From: Smittium mucronatum
Lineage: Eukaryota > Kickxellomycota > Harpellomycetes > Harpellales > Legeriomycetaceae
Length of the DNA: 41,244 bases
Direction of reading: 5' to 3'
NCBI GenBank assembly: GCA_001953115.1
Contig: LSSL01001278.1
Span: 1 to 41,244, forward strand
In this document: piece by piece, positions 1 to 11,100 of the stretch
Layout: every line of letters starts with the position of its first letter
Numbering within the stretch: position 1 is the first letter of the stretch
Notes under the pieces: model-generated
The model's database searches: none
The model's input: the letters and a program-made list of their open reading frames with translations, nothing else
What the model was told of the DNA's origin: nothing
Program-made: the position numbers and the translations under genes

Positions 1-448
1 AAAAAAAAAAAAAAAAAAAAAAAAGAGGGAGGAGGGGGTTGGATAAGGAAAGAGACTTTAAATAAAAAACAAAAAGAGGGTATATAAATTGAATATCAAA
101 GGTAATCTCATATAATTAAAAGGGGGTGGATAAAGGCAAGTAAAAAAAATGAGTATGCAGATAGTATTTTTTTTATAAGTAAATAAGGTGGAATACCTCA
201 ATACTGGACTTTTTATTAGGATAGGAATTGATTTTTGGGACCCCAGAATCGAGCTTTTTTTCAGAAAAACGTCTCTTTCTCTAATATCAAAAACCCTATT
301 TTAAAAAGTTGGCTCAGAATGTTTTTTTCTTTTCTTTTCTTTTTTTTTTTAATGAATTGGAAAAAAAAAAAAAAAAAAAAAAGAGTGGAGGAGAAGAGAA
401 TATTGAAAACTAACCAGAAATAAATTGGGAGAGGTCGGTATATGATTT
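1..448. other. Contig start: poly-A, purine-rich low-complexity sequence
   Basis: The window opens with 24 A residues and then GGGAGGAGGGGG-type purine-rich sequence. Further A and T runs lie at about 160-175, 337-350 and 361-382. No gene is supported. The poly-A start could be a contig edge in a homopolymer rather than biology. Confidence 0.5.
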
Positions 449-724
449 ATGGGAGAATGGCACCAGTTTTTAAAAGCAAATGGATGGAATGGGGTGGGCT
501 TTTTTGAAAGAGAATTCGTGGGATTATTAAAGGTGCTGTACACCAAACTCGTTTGTATTGGGAATCGAAGGATAGTGTTGGTTGGGCTTAGGGTTGGAGT
601 GGAAATGGATTTAGGGGCAAGAAATCTGGAGCAGCGCAAGGTAAAGACCTTTGCAGTTAAACCAGACATGATTTTTTCTATCACAATATATGTGGGTACC
701 CCACGCAAAATAACCTGGAATTGA
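449..724 (+). other. Weak 91-codon ORF, possible exon or relic
   Basis: This stretch is less AT-rich than the deserts. Its last part (DLGARNLEQRKVKTFAVKPD followed by MIFSITIYVGTP) reads like protein, while the first half is less convincing. The opposite strand is also open over most of the same interval (349-708), so one of the two must be a shadow. No splice partner, family motif or start context decides it. I do not recognise a product. Confidence 0.15.
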
Positions 725-900
725 ACGGGTGAGAGGCGATAGAATAGAATTTTTAAGAGTAAATATATAGTGTAATGTAGAAAAGGCTAGTTGGAACCGA
801 AGATAAACGATTTAGCCGATCGAATAGGTTCGAAGCAAGGAGGAGAGAAAAAAGGATAAGGAGCAGTCTTGGATCAATTTATTGGTTCAGTTTTCAGACC

Positions 901-926
901 GGTTAGGTTTGGTTTGGTTTGGTTGG
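901..926 (+). repeat. Short GGTTT-type simple repeat
   Basis: About five imperfect units of GGTTT/GGTTA (ggttaggtttggtttggttt, then ggttgg). It is too short and too irregular to be called telomeric. It lies in a region (725-1240) where I see no supported gene. Confidence 0.7.
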
Positions 927-1240
927 CTTCTTTTTTTTTTCCTATTTCTTGTTTGGTCTGATCGATCCCGGGAATACTGTACCTGGCGCTACCATTCGTC
1001 TGCTTTTATCAAACTCAACCCATAAACGCACCAATAATAACCCATGATTTTCATGTAAATCGCATACTGGAATATAATTGGTGGATATTTCGTATGCAAC
1101 TTTTTCTTTCCTTTAGAGTGGATATTTAATTTGGCGGTTATTTTACTCTGGGCTGCAGTAAAAGATACAAAGACACTTTATTCGGCATAAATAGCAGCCT
1201 TGTTGCTCTCTTAAGCGTAATGGACATTTCCATTGGATAG

Positions 1241-1456
1241 CTATAGATAAAAAACTCCCCCACTTGGATTTTTCCAAAAAAAGCCTGATTTTGATTTTAG
1301 CGATTTAATTCTCAAAACATTTAGTTTATTTTTTTTAGGCACATTTTCAAAATACCAAAACCGAAAACCCATAAAGTCTGTATTTTCTTTTAGCTTTTGA
1401 TATAAACGAGATTTAGATAAGCTCACTGCGAAAGTCTGCCAATCGCCTCCAACCCC
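1241..1456 (-). other. Open stretch in frame after the TGA at 1457 (possible extension or relic exon)
   Basis: Reading on past the TGA at 1459-1457 in the same frame gives 71 sense codons and a TAG at 1241. It begins GVGGDWQTFAVSLSKSRLYQ and continues with a basic, aromatic-rich tail. It has no ATG near its start and no family resemblance that I recognise. It may be an extension of the upstream small gene broken by a nonsense change, an exon joined by a splice I could not identify, or chance. Confidence 0.2.
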
Positions 1457-1776
1457 TCAAATCTGATCCGCAAATAGTCTATCTAAATCGGAATCGAATG
1501 CGAGCACTGGCTGATTCAAATGCATATTTGAGGCTGGGATAGTAATAAAATTCCGTGATACAAAAAAAAAAGAGGCTGGGATAGTTTCGCTCTACCCAAT
1601 TGAGCCTCTAAAGTGACTTTTGTCCTAAAAAAAGACTCGACAGTTTCTGCAGCCAGTAGCGCTTCTCTTATTCTATGAAAGGCTGTCGGCTGCTGAATAT
1701 CTCTTCCTATTCGCGAAATTTCCGCATTTAGTGGATGATATCTGCGCTGGAGTTTAGAAAACCGGCAAATAGCCAT
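1457..1776 (-). CDS. Unrecognised small protein, two inferred exons, head to head with NDUFAF6
   Basis: An ORF opens with ATG at 1776 and is followed by a putative 62-nt GT-AG intron (1595-1534). Joining 1776-1596 to 1533-1457 gives an 85-residue protein ending in TGA. It starts MAICRFSKLQRRYHP, contains the helical-looking stretch TAFHRIREALLAAETVESFF and ends LAFDSDLDRLFADQI. The residue mix and lower A+T resemble coding sequence rather than the random ORFs of the deserts, and the intron length matches those of the ARS2 gene. An in-frame TAA lies about 30 nt upstream of the ATG, so that ATG or a further 5' exon must start it. I do not recognise the family. Without the splice, the ORF runs to 1516 (86 codons). 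In the same frame beyond the TGA, the strand stays open for 71 more codons to 1241, so a broken longer gene is also possible. Confidence 0.42.
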
Positions 1777-2019
1777 CCAAATAGAAAGTAGGGTAGGATC
1801 AGATTAGTCCAGAAAAGTCTTTAGCTCTACTGATATTTTCGCATCTGAGAATAAAATAAGACTAGTCTACTAGTAGAGTCATGTAATTCTTTTTTTTTTG
1901 TCTTTAAACTATTTTTGCGAGAAGCTAAATGTCTTGATTTATCGGTTTATTTGCTCCTCTTCGTTTCAATCATACCTTACCCGATTCCCTTTGGCTACTT
2001 ACCACCATTTCTCTCCTCG
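1777..2019. promoter_or_regulatory. Putative bidirectional promoter between the - strand small ORF and NDUFAF6
   Basis: Only 243 bp separate the two divergent start codons, so any promoters must lie here or inside the genes. A T-run at 1890-1899 and short inverted words around CTAGTCTACTAGTAG (1863-1877) are the visible structure. There is no convincing TATA box. The bidirectional role is inferred from gene layout only and depends on the small ORF being real. Confidence 0.3.
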
Positions 2020-3647
2020 ATGCTACCGTTCTATAAACTTGGCTCCCTTAGTAGTGGCAGGGTAATCCTACCTTTTATTAGGAAATCTCTACTGTCAACT
2101 TCTAAACCCATTTCCTCAAAGCTACAAAGAGCTTCTACGAAATCAGATATTTTGTTCGTGCGAGATTCTTTAAAGTATTTGAATTCATATATATATATTC
2201 CATTAAGCTCAAGACTCGATCGATTCTAGCTGCCATTCGCTATTTTTTTTTTGTTCTTTTTTCAATTTCTCTTTTTTTTATTTTTATTTTTTGGAAAGGT
2301 CCGATGACAATGCTTCTTTTTTGGTCTCGCTTTTCTCTCCACAATGGAGTCGAGAAGCTATATGGGCAATTGATGCTTTTTCTCTTGAAATGTCCAAAAT
2401 ATCTCAACATTTCGAACATCCCCACGTAATCGTCATCAAGTACCAGTGGTGGCTAAACGCCATTAACGAAATATACAAGGTTGGTTCATCCATATCAATA
2501 CACTGGCTTTTGTTATCGCTGATATTGCTTTTGTCAGGTCCTTCTTCCCTATAAAAAAATATTTCTAAAACGCAAAAGTACATGTTGCTTTCACTTTTAT
2601 TTTCTGATCTCAAAAAAAATATTCATTTCTATTATCTTAGGGAAACCCGCCTCAAACGCCTCTAGCCAGGATTTTATTCGATGCAATAAATGAATTCAAA
2701 CTATCTAAAATGTGGTTCACCAGACAAATCAACGAAAGGGTACCTTTTTTAAAAATAAAAAATGTTTCTTTCCCCCCCCCCCCTAAAAATATCAATTATG
2801 AACATTCAATTCTATTAAATTATCCAGCTTCAATCTGTTACTGGAAGAGAATTCAGTACAATCAGTGATCTCGAAAAATTCGGCGAAAAATCTAAAGCCT
2901 GCGCCATCCATTCGCATCTGGAAGTACTAGGCGTTCGCGACTTAAATGCTGATAATGGCGCTAGGCTTATCGGCCAGGCTTGGATGATCGCTGATCTTAT
3001 CAAAGCAATCCCCTCTATATCCACCTCCTCAAAACGCTCCGAAATCCCTCTTGAGCTTATCAACAAGGTTCGTCATTCATAACCCCTTTCAATATTGAGA
3101 AAATTTGATAACTACACTATCTTTAGCTAAATTTATCTTGCAAATCCTTACATGATCCTTGAATACCAAAAAATGATTCATCTTGCAAATCCTTACATAA
3201 GCTTTGAATACCAAAAAATGATTCATCTTTTTTCCCTTCTTTTCTGCTTTGCTTTTACTAGTACAACATCGATATCAACCTTATTTCCCAAAAGGCCCAA
3301 CCTAAAGAACTCGAGAATGCCGTTTACGATATGGCTTCTATAGGATTTATTCGTTTGTGTGGTGTAACTGAAATATATATCCCAAATAGCCCCAAACACG
3401 CTTTCCCCGCTTTCCTATACGCTGTAAGCCCACATATCCACACCATCCTTTCTCTATAATAAATTTTTCTATCATCCATCTCATATCCTCTTTTTAAAAA
3501 ATTAAAAATTGTTAGGTTCCTCTGCTCAAATGGTTCGAGACTCTAGAAAAGAATAAATTCGACGCCTTTTCTCCCAATTTGAGACGGCCTTCGTTCCTCC
3601 TTCCCTTCAAGTTATGGAGAGCTTCCTCAAAAAAGTCTTTGCTATGA
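2020..3647 (+). CDS. NDUFAF6: NDUFAF6-like mitochondrial complex I assembly factor, six exons
   Basis: Exons 2020-2174, 2299-2479, 2641-2739, 2828-3067, 3262-3423 and 3516-3647 join at GT-AG sites into 322 codons plus TGA; human NDUFAF6 is about 333 residues. It belongs to the squalene/phytoene synthase fold family, but its members of this type assist early assembly of complex I in mitochondria rather than making isoprenoids. Visible family blocks are FLVSLFSPQWSREAIWAIDA (helix before the usual RAFNVEL position), GNPPQTPL, a block around HLEVLGVRDLNAD, YDMAS and the C-terminal HAFPAFLYAVPLL. The first ~38 residues are basic and Ser-rich without acidic residues, as in a mitochondrial presequence. 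ATG 2020 is the first in-frame ATG; the ATG at 1928 hits a stop after one codon. Intron 1 is phase 2, the rest phase 0 (124, 161, 88, 194 and 92 nt). The Asp-rich catalytic motifs of true synthases are not evident. Family assignment is from remembered homology; exon joins are inferred. Confidence 0.86.
3135..3224 (+). repeat. 45-bp tandem duplication inside NDUFAF6 intron 4
   Basis: Two adjacent 45-bp units (3135-3179 and 3180-3224) share ATCTTGCAAATCCTTACAT and TTGAATACCAAAAAATGATT, and differ only in a short central block (gatcc versus aagct). A partial third unit starts at 3225. Intron 4 is the longest intron of the gene (194 nt), and this duplication accounts for much of the extra length. 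Confidence 0.9.
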
Positions 3648-4403
3648 TGATAATTTTGGTTTTTTTATATTTAAAAAAAAAAAAAAAAAAAAGTCTCTTA
3701 CTTTTTCTCCCTTTTAACCCCCCCTCCTCCTCCCCTCCCCTCCCTTACCCCCTCCCCCTTCCTTCACCACCATCATTATTTTACATTTGGTAATCTAAAT
3801 GAAATTCAAAAGTCTTTCTCGTTTTTACATTAATTTATTATTTTTTTCAACCTCACACTAAATTTTCCAAATGCAGTTACATATTTACAAGGATGAAACC
3901 ACTCCATTCATCTTTTTTTTATTTTTCACCAGATTTTGAGCATAGAAAAAATCCATCAAAAATTAAATGGAAAAATGAGTATATGTCAGATTTTTCCAGT
4001 ATAAATTTCAAGTATTTCCCATCAACTCATTCATACACATGAAGGAGGGAATTGTGGAAGTAGTAGGGGAGAAAAGCGTGGGCGAATCCTTCCATCCCCA
4101 TAATATAAAAAGGAATTCATTATTATTTATATACGAATATTCGCTAAACCCCCCCCCCCCATCTTTTGAAGGCTGTTTAAAGGCTAGGTAATAAAAATAT
4201 AGAGATTTTCCCATTTTATGCTGAACTATACATATTTTACAAAAAAAAAAACAGTCTACTAAATTACATGAAAATATGCAAGTATAATATTAATCGTGTT
4301 AGTATTTAAAAGAATAAAAAATATGTCCAATTTGACCCCTTTTTATTATCGCTGCTAAAACAACACTAGTTTTAAACATTTATTAATTTATTTTATAAAA
4401 AGT
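3648..4403. other. Spacer downstream of NDUFAF6 with A-run and polypyrimidine tract
   Basis: An A-run lies at about 3673-3692. A long polypyrimidine stretch of CCCCTCCTCC-like units lies at about 3704-3766, and a run of 12 C at 4149-4160. There is no AATAAA close to the NDUFAF6 stop. The pyrimidine tract is nearly free of purines and could adopt triplex structure (inference). No gene is supported. Confidence 0.6.
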
Positions 4404-4819
4404 TCAAGTGGATATACTTTCCGATGGTCCAAAATTCTTTCTTTTTCTTCTTCTTCTCATACTTGAATTGCAGAAAAACGGAAGGAAAAAAAATAACTGG
4501 AACTTGTATTTGGGCTCCAAACCATCCACCCACCCATCCTAAATAAAAGCTATATGCATCAAGCGGACTTCAACCAATATTGTAAATTGTATTTTAAATG
4601 TTTTTTTTTCAACTCCCCCTTGTAAATAATATTATATTGATTGATCCTTACTCGAGTAGTACCAGTATCCCATACAGGAAACCCTAATTCAGAATCAGCG
4701 AAAGTTTCAAAGATACAAGCAAATAAGATATTTGAAAATGTGCGAGTAACTTTAAAAGTATGAATATGAGTTTTCGGCAACAATTTTATTCCGGTAATAA
4801 AAGTCAGTAATTCCATATA
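4404..4819 (-). CDS. Tentative gene fragment, two inferred exons; product unknown
   Basis: A - strand exon 4819-4652 is bounded by an acceptor (TTTATTCAG) and a strong donor (CGA|GTAAGG), is phase 0 at both ends and encodes 56 residues that include FSNILFACIFETFADSELGF and PVWDTGTTR. After a 113-nt intron with acceptor TTTTATTTAG, the frame continues from 4538 through DGWVDGLEPKYK, a hydrophobic run FQLFFFLPFF, a basic RRRRKRK cluster and a TGA at 4406-4404. That order resembles the end of a membrane protein with a short basic tail. The downstream half is partly built from low-complexity tracts and may be chance. I see no upstream exon or initiator. The ORF read without splicing runs 4816-4559. 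Family not recognised. Confidence 0.3.
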
Positions 4820-4822
4820 CTG

Positions 4823-6827
4823 AATAAAAGAAAGTTATTCTCCTTTTTGAAAATTTCTCGTCATAGGTATAATATACCAAATCATTATCAAGCTAAAGAT
4901 TCTCATTTCCTGATATTTTTATATTTTCGTTTATTTTTATTTATTTTTTGTATCACGGATACATCTTTGTTTATTTATATATTATCATTTCTCCACATTT
5001 ATGGCGAGTCGACAAATATAGGGGGGAAAAAATATCATATATTTAGCACGTTTTTATTTATTTGAAAAATCAATTAGTTAGTATTACATTTTTCTAAAAA
5101 ATAAAATAAAATTGTATCCATGTGGAAATCTATGTACCTTTTACAGATTTATCATATTATCACCCAAATACTCCTTTTTTAAAAAAAAAATATATGATTC
5201 AAATACATTTAACTCAACATGTATATACTAACGCCGGTTATAAACAAAATCGTTATTCAATAAAAAATATCGATATTTATTTAAAAGCATTAGATACTCG
5301 ATACTTTCAAACAAGAGTAAATTTTTCGATTCTTCATTTTTTTATTATAAATAAATTTTGTTCTCTGTAAATACAATGAAAATTATTGTTATTATTTTGG
5401 TACCATTGATGGAAAATAATTTAGAGGCTAAATAGTCCTTCCATCAGATATAGCTGAATCCGGATTATCTTTTTTTTTTAAATCCACATGATCTTTATAG
5501 AAGTACTTATATTTAGTATCAAATTTTACTTATAATTGAAACATTTTAAATTAAAAGTGTAGCAAAATAAACTTGTTTATAATATGGGCCTTTTTATTGT
5601 GTTATTATTCAATAAGAATGCTTTTTAAAATATGAAATATTCTAGTTTAAAGCCAATTATTTCCTACTAGATGTTTCTACATTATTGATTTGGAAATATC
5701 GCGTCGATTAAAAGTAAGAAAATGTTGGTTGAATTGGAATATAAAATTAAAAAAAGAAATAGTCTATTGGCAAAATGCTCAAAACTATTAGAGAAACTAT
5801 ATATTCTTTCATTTATATTGGTTTAAACATGATTGAATATTTGTTGCAGCTAATGATTTAAATAGTAATAAAAAACCCTAGTCTTGAAAATAATCTCCCA
5901 TTCATTAGAAATATTCATGTTGATAGTATTCCATAAACGTGTCACAAAAAAAATAGTACATTAATTAATAATAAATATAGAATATATTATTCCATATTAA
6001 TCTTTTGAGAAATTTGACGATGACAAAAAAAATGTTTTCAAATAAAACCATGTCTGAATAATATAGATCAATCAAAATGGTTTGAGTTGAAGTCGCATTT
6101 TTTCATAAATTTGGATTTAATGACCATTTTAATTCATTATTATTTATGGCTGTATGTGATTTTGAGATCCTACTTATTTTATTTTCGTACTATTGGTCTA
6201 AACTCTTTATGCATTTTGTATTTTACCAAAAAAAAAAATGGAAATTATGATGTAATTAAATTTAAAATACCCAATGAAAATCCAAAACAATATTTAACCA
6301 TTTTTAGTTATCCCACTATAAAAATCCTATATATTGAACCAATAAAACTTTTCTTTAAAAAAGTTGATTTAATAGGATCATAGAAACGAAAGCAATTATA
6401 GTTACACAATTTAGCAAAAAGGAGTTAATAATAGCTAGAAAATATAGAAATTTAAATTATAACTGCTAAATCGTGCTTGTTTTCTGTAACGAAAACTCCC
6501 TCTTTGTAAGCTACTATTAGGACGACTTCTGTTCCGAAAGAGAAAATTTTGAAACACCTAGCTTTTTTTTTTTGAATAAGTAAGAGTTTATTACTTTATG
6601 TTAGATTTCTTTTCTTTTGAGCATGCAATTTCTAATTTTCTTAAACTGCAAACATCATTTTAATTTTAATCTTGCCTGAATAAACCCATTTTTAACTATA
6701 GCTTAATTCACATACATTGGTGTTAGTTTTTATTCCAGTTTTTTATTTACACAAAAAATACTATACCTCCGGTCTTTAGAAATATTATTTATTTTGCAAA
6801 TTTACAAGTTTATTTAATAAAATCGTT
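4823..6827. other. AT-rich desert, weak ORFs only
   Basis: The + strand has ORFs at 4847-5065, 5122-5370 and 6087-6383. They contain protein-like patches, for example HLTQHVYTNAGYKQNRYSIK within 5122-5370 and KIPNENPKQYLTIFSYPTIK within 6087-6383. None has a recognisable domain, clear splice sites or a supported start, so they are not called as genes. A 40-nt hairpin (5407-5446) is listed separately. Confidence 0.4.
5407..5446. repeat. Nested hairpin
   Basis: TGATGGAA (5407-5414) pairs with TTCCATCA (5439-5446). Inside the loop, ATTTAG (5419-5424) pairs with CTAAAT (5428-5433) around AGG. The pairing is perfect. Function unknown; it could be a relic of a small mobile element or a structured transcript. 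Confidence 0.6.
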
Positions 6828-7326
6828 ATTTCAAAAGGTGCCACAACATTTGACCCAAATTCCTTTTCGACAAATGCGCATTGACCCAATAGACATTTCG
6901 CCAAATGGAAATATCGCCCAATGATAATTTTGCTATTCTTTTTTTTATTTTTTATAAGCCACTTCGCGATCAAAAATATCTTCTCAAAACACAATAAAAT
7001 CTTCGTAAACAATTGTAAATAATATCGTGGCTTTAATAAGAAATAAAATCCATAAAAGATCTTGAAAAGTGCTAAAAACATTTTAATAGATCGGATATGT
7101 TTATTCATAGAATACAACAAACAATCGAGTTTCTGACTCAAATTATCCGATCCTGAATACATAATTGCTAGATTTAATAAAGAATTCGTAGAAACACAAA
7201 TTTTTACTAAATTCTTTTGCATGAAATGTCCATTTGATCAATTTTTCATTTGGCCAAATTAATCGGGACAGACCTCTTTGGACCATTTTTCTTTGAGCGA
7301 AATTTTGTAGAACCATTTCAAATTTC
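6828..7326. repeat. Degenerate inverted repeat with CCAAATGG-like motif arms (MITE/foldback-like)
   Basis: The arm at about 6828-6935 and the reverse complement of about 7218-7326 align along roughly 110 bp with many substitutions. Shared words are ATTT(g/c)AAA, CAAA/CAAC, GGCCAAATG/CGCCAAATGG and GGACATTT/AGACATTT. Both arms consist of loosely repeated ~20-bp units such as GACATTTCGCCAAATGG. The ~280-bp centre has its own small inverted pairs, including GATCGGAT (7089-7096) with ATCCGATC (7145-7152). A 145-codon - strand ORF (6785-7222) spans the centre but shows no domain. The layout suggests a non-autonomous DNA element; no clear target-site duplication was found. Confidence 0.5.
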
Positions 7327-8082
7327 TTTATAAAAGTATATCCTTTTTTCACAAAAAATAAATCTTAATTTTATAGATTTTTAATCATACCGTAAAACTC
7401 TACTTATACTTTTAAATTTTATGATGAATTTATTTCCGTATAAAACTATAATTAACTACAACACGTGACAAATTTTACAAATTTAAATTTATTAAATAAT
7501 TTCCTCTCAATTAGTATAGAAATTTCTAATATATATATACATATATATGCTAATACAATTAAGAAATCAAAAAAACAGTTTGGTGAATTCTGTTTAGAAG
7601 GCACCAAATAACTCAATATCACTCACAAGATCATTTGAACACTCAAAACTACTAGTACTACAAACTCAATTACATTCACGAAAAAAAAATTCCATACCTT
7701 AAAAAATTGAATAAAGGTTTTTGGTTTTCATTGTATCAGCATACAAGAATTTTTTTTTGCGATCGCGTTTCAATTTAAAAACGCAAATTAACTATCAACT
7801 TTATTAAAATCTTCGTTATAAAACGCAATTTAATTTGAAAAATAAATAAAATCATAATATTAGATGATCTAATCAAATTTATATATTTCTTATCTAATTA
7901 AACCATAATTTAAATTCTCTGATTTTATCTCTTTAGGTATAGAGGTATTATATTCGTGTTTTTGGTGCTTTTTACAAGAAAAAAAAATCAATACAACTAT
8001 TATAGCTGAAAATTTGTGTATTTTTTTTAGATATTCTTGAATTCTTAAGAAAAAATTGACTAACTATAATTACCTTTATTTA

Positions 8083-8165
8083 ATGGTCCAATGGAAAGTA
8101 CTTTTTACAGGACAATATTTTATTGGGACAAAATACGAGATTTTTTATAGCGAAATGACCAAAAA
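8083..8165. repeat. Further cluster of the CCAAATGG-like motif
   Basis: The segment contains TGGTCCAATGGAAAGTA, GGACAATATTTTATTGGGAC and GCGAAATGACCA. These are the same word types as the arms of the inverted repeat about 0.8 kb upstream. It may be a decayed single arm. Confidence 0.35.
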
Positions 8166-11100
8166 GTGCTTAAAAATCATCATAAATTTCTGTTGAACGC
8201 TTTAAATCCAACACATTGTTATTTTAAAATTTTATTTGATAAAGCTCAAAATTAAAAAAAAAAGCTATTAGATCAATGGCAAGTATTAAAGTAGTAGAGA
8301 TGTCAAAATAATATAGCTGATAAAACCGCTTCTAAAATCCTAAATACACATGAAAAATATTTATAATATATTCACTGATATCAATATCTAATCGTTCTTC
8401 TGGTTTTTAAATAGTCCTTTTAAATTAAAAAAATTTCATTTTTTGAATATCATGTTAAAAATATTTTATAAATATTTTAAAAATAATATATTTGTTAATA
8501 TTATATATTAGCGAATAAAATCCTCTATTCCTTTACCTATAATTTGGTGTATGTATGTTTTTCAAAAACCAACCCTTCTAATCCAAAAAAAATTAAAACA
8601 GTTAGAAAATTCAATTGTACTTCAAATTATTATGAAAATATTACTAAAAAAAAACTTCTTTTATAGCATAAAAAATATAATCGTTTTAATCATTTTCTAA
8701 TCTTCTGCTGAAGGACGGGGTAAATGATGAAGTATATGGATTTAATTTATAGTAATATTAATTGAAACATAAGTTTTTATTTAATTTAATCGATACATTT
8801 TAAAAAATATATGCTAATAAATTTATATAATTTTTTTTTTTGATGATTTTAAGAGTATATTCTTATGTTTAAAAAATTTCTAGCTCACATAACCAGGTAC
8901 TTATCAAATTAAGATATGATTTTGAAAGAGTTTATTAAATCACTATGTTTTATTTATGAATTTATTTTTTATAGAAAATGCATAATTAGAAAAAAAAATT
9001 CACAAAAGTGCATTCATATATGTACCTTTTTTCCCATCTCCCATTGTTAATATTTGAGTTTTTAACCAGAATTTTAGATATATTCCATATTTTATGCATA
9101 TCCTATATTATGAAATCATTTTCATTCAGACCAATTCAAATTCATACCATTTTGTACAAAATTTAATTTTTTTAAAAAAAAAAAATCCTAAATACTCTTA
9201 TATTTCTTTACGTTGGCTTATTTTTACTACTCAAAGTATCCTTTATATAAATTCACAAATAAATTTAGTGAATTATTTCAATTTTTTTGATTATTTTTTT
9301 AATAAATACACAAATAAAATCCAATTAAACATGAATTAAATATATAAAAAATACCTATATAAAATAAAAATAAAATTATTATGTTTTTAGATCTATTATT
9401 TGAATTATAATAACAATTAAAATCTGTATTATAGCCCTTTGGATAAATTTCCCCTCTGAACTATGACTAATATTTGGATTATGATATATGCAAAATGAGC
9501 TCACATATATTAATTTTAAATAAAAATTCCACGCAAACCCCCCACTTATATTTTAATTTGATACATATCACCGAGATTCCAAATCTCTGTCTGGAAAATT
9601 TTCTTATCTTTCTACACTAATTTAGATAAATATTTAATTAGTTTGGGTTAAAAATACCAACATTTTTTATTCTTCCCCAAAAATATTCTGCTTAATTTAT
9701 TAAATACTTATTTCATTTAAAATTGGGGCAAAAAAATCATAGAATTTTTGCCACTTATTTGACTCCTGTGGTTTAATTTACTAAAAAAAAAAAAAAACAA
9801 AGAATTAATTTATGCTTTATTTTTTCTATTCATAACTAAAATAATTTGCTTTAAATTGCATATAATCCTTGTTATTTATCCCGGGTATTGGATTTAAATC
9901 CAAAATTTTATACTCAATTTTTTCAGTTTATATAAAATAAAATAAAAAATTATATTTACTTGCTCTATATTTTTTCTTATATTTAAATCTTCAGATTATT
10001 CCTTTATTTTCATCGCTTTATTAGCATAATAAGTAACGTTTTTTCTATAGCTACCCAATACACCAAAAATACTATTAAGATGACGAAATAAATATAATAA
10101 GCTTGATAATTGAAATAATTATTCGAAAGTCCGATCTCCATTGAATAAAATATTTTTGAACTATTTGAAGAGTATAACAGTAATTGAATATAAAATAAAA
10201 GCGAATTTTACTACTTTCAAACAAAAATCATAATATACGGCAACTATTCTCACCTAATTAAATTAAATTGAATTTTCAAAATTTTACTTTTTTCGTGATT
10301 ATTTTAATATTAATGGCTATTTTTTAATTGTGTCCACTTTATGTTTTATAATGTAGTGAATTGCTTTTTTTATTTTATTTATCATTAATTATTGATAAAT
10401 ATGTAAAATATGGTTTATTTAAATCCATTTTGGTGATTTTTATTATTAAAATATCAGAGGTGTAGTTATAAAGTTTTTTTTCAAAAAAATTTAAGTTTGA
10501 TATAGAGATTTATTAAATATAAAACGAAACATATTTCGCTATTTTTTTATGAGGTTTTATTCCAAAGGGTCTAAGAAAAATTTTCCTATTAAAAAGTTAT
10601 ATTTTGAATGTATTCGATATAATTTAAAAATTCATTAAAAAAATGTAAGCTAAGCACATATTTAAATGCCTATTAAAATGAAAATTTAATCAAATATATA
10701 TTTATTCATATAGTAAATTATAAAATAAATAAATAAATAATATTTTCCATAATAAAAAGGGATTATATTAACTAAATATCTGCCAATAATAAAAATCCTT
10801 GATACGGTTTTTTTAGAATTTTTTTTATTATGGATTTATTTTTTGGATAAATATTACACAATTTTTTAAAATCTGATTGCGTAAACTAGATTTTTGAAAT
10901 GTGATTGTAACTCAAAGCCTTAAATATATTCATAGAATATAGTGGCCTTGCGTTTTTATAGCCAGTACTAAAAATTTTCATAAAATTATCCATTAAAACT
11001 AAATCCAGAAAGTAGGCTTTGATTCTATTAAAATATAATTTTACATGAACTGAAAAAAATATAGGGATAATTTTTTATAAGTGTATAAAGTTAAAATAAA

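Noticed and set aside
1..24. Poly-A start as a retrotransposon tail or transcript end
   Set aside because: It is at the contig edge with no element upstream to judge; an assembly end in a homopolymer is simpler.
349..708. 119-codon - strand ORF with Ser/Thr/Pro-rich sequence
   Set aside because: It ends in a phenylalanine run from a poly-A tract, has no known motif, and overlaps a competing + strand ORF.
6785..7222. 145-codon - strand ORF, the longest in the first desert
   Set aside because: It spans the inverted repeat arms and centre, is rich in Lys, Leu, Ile and Phe as expected from AT-rich DNA, and shows no domain or splice support.
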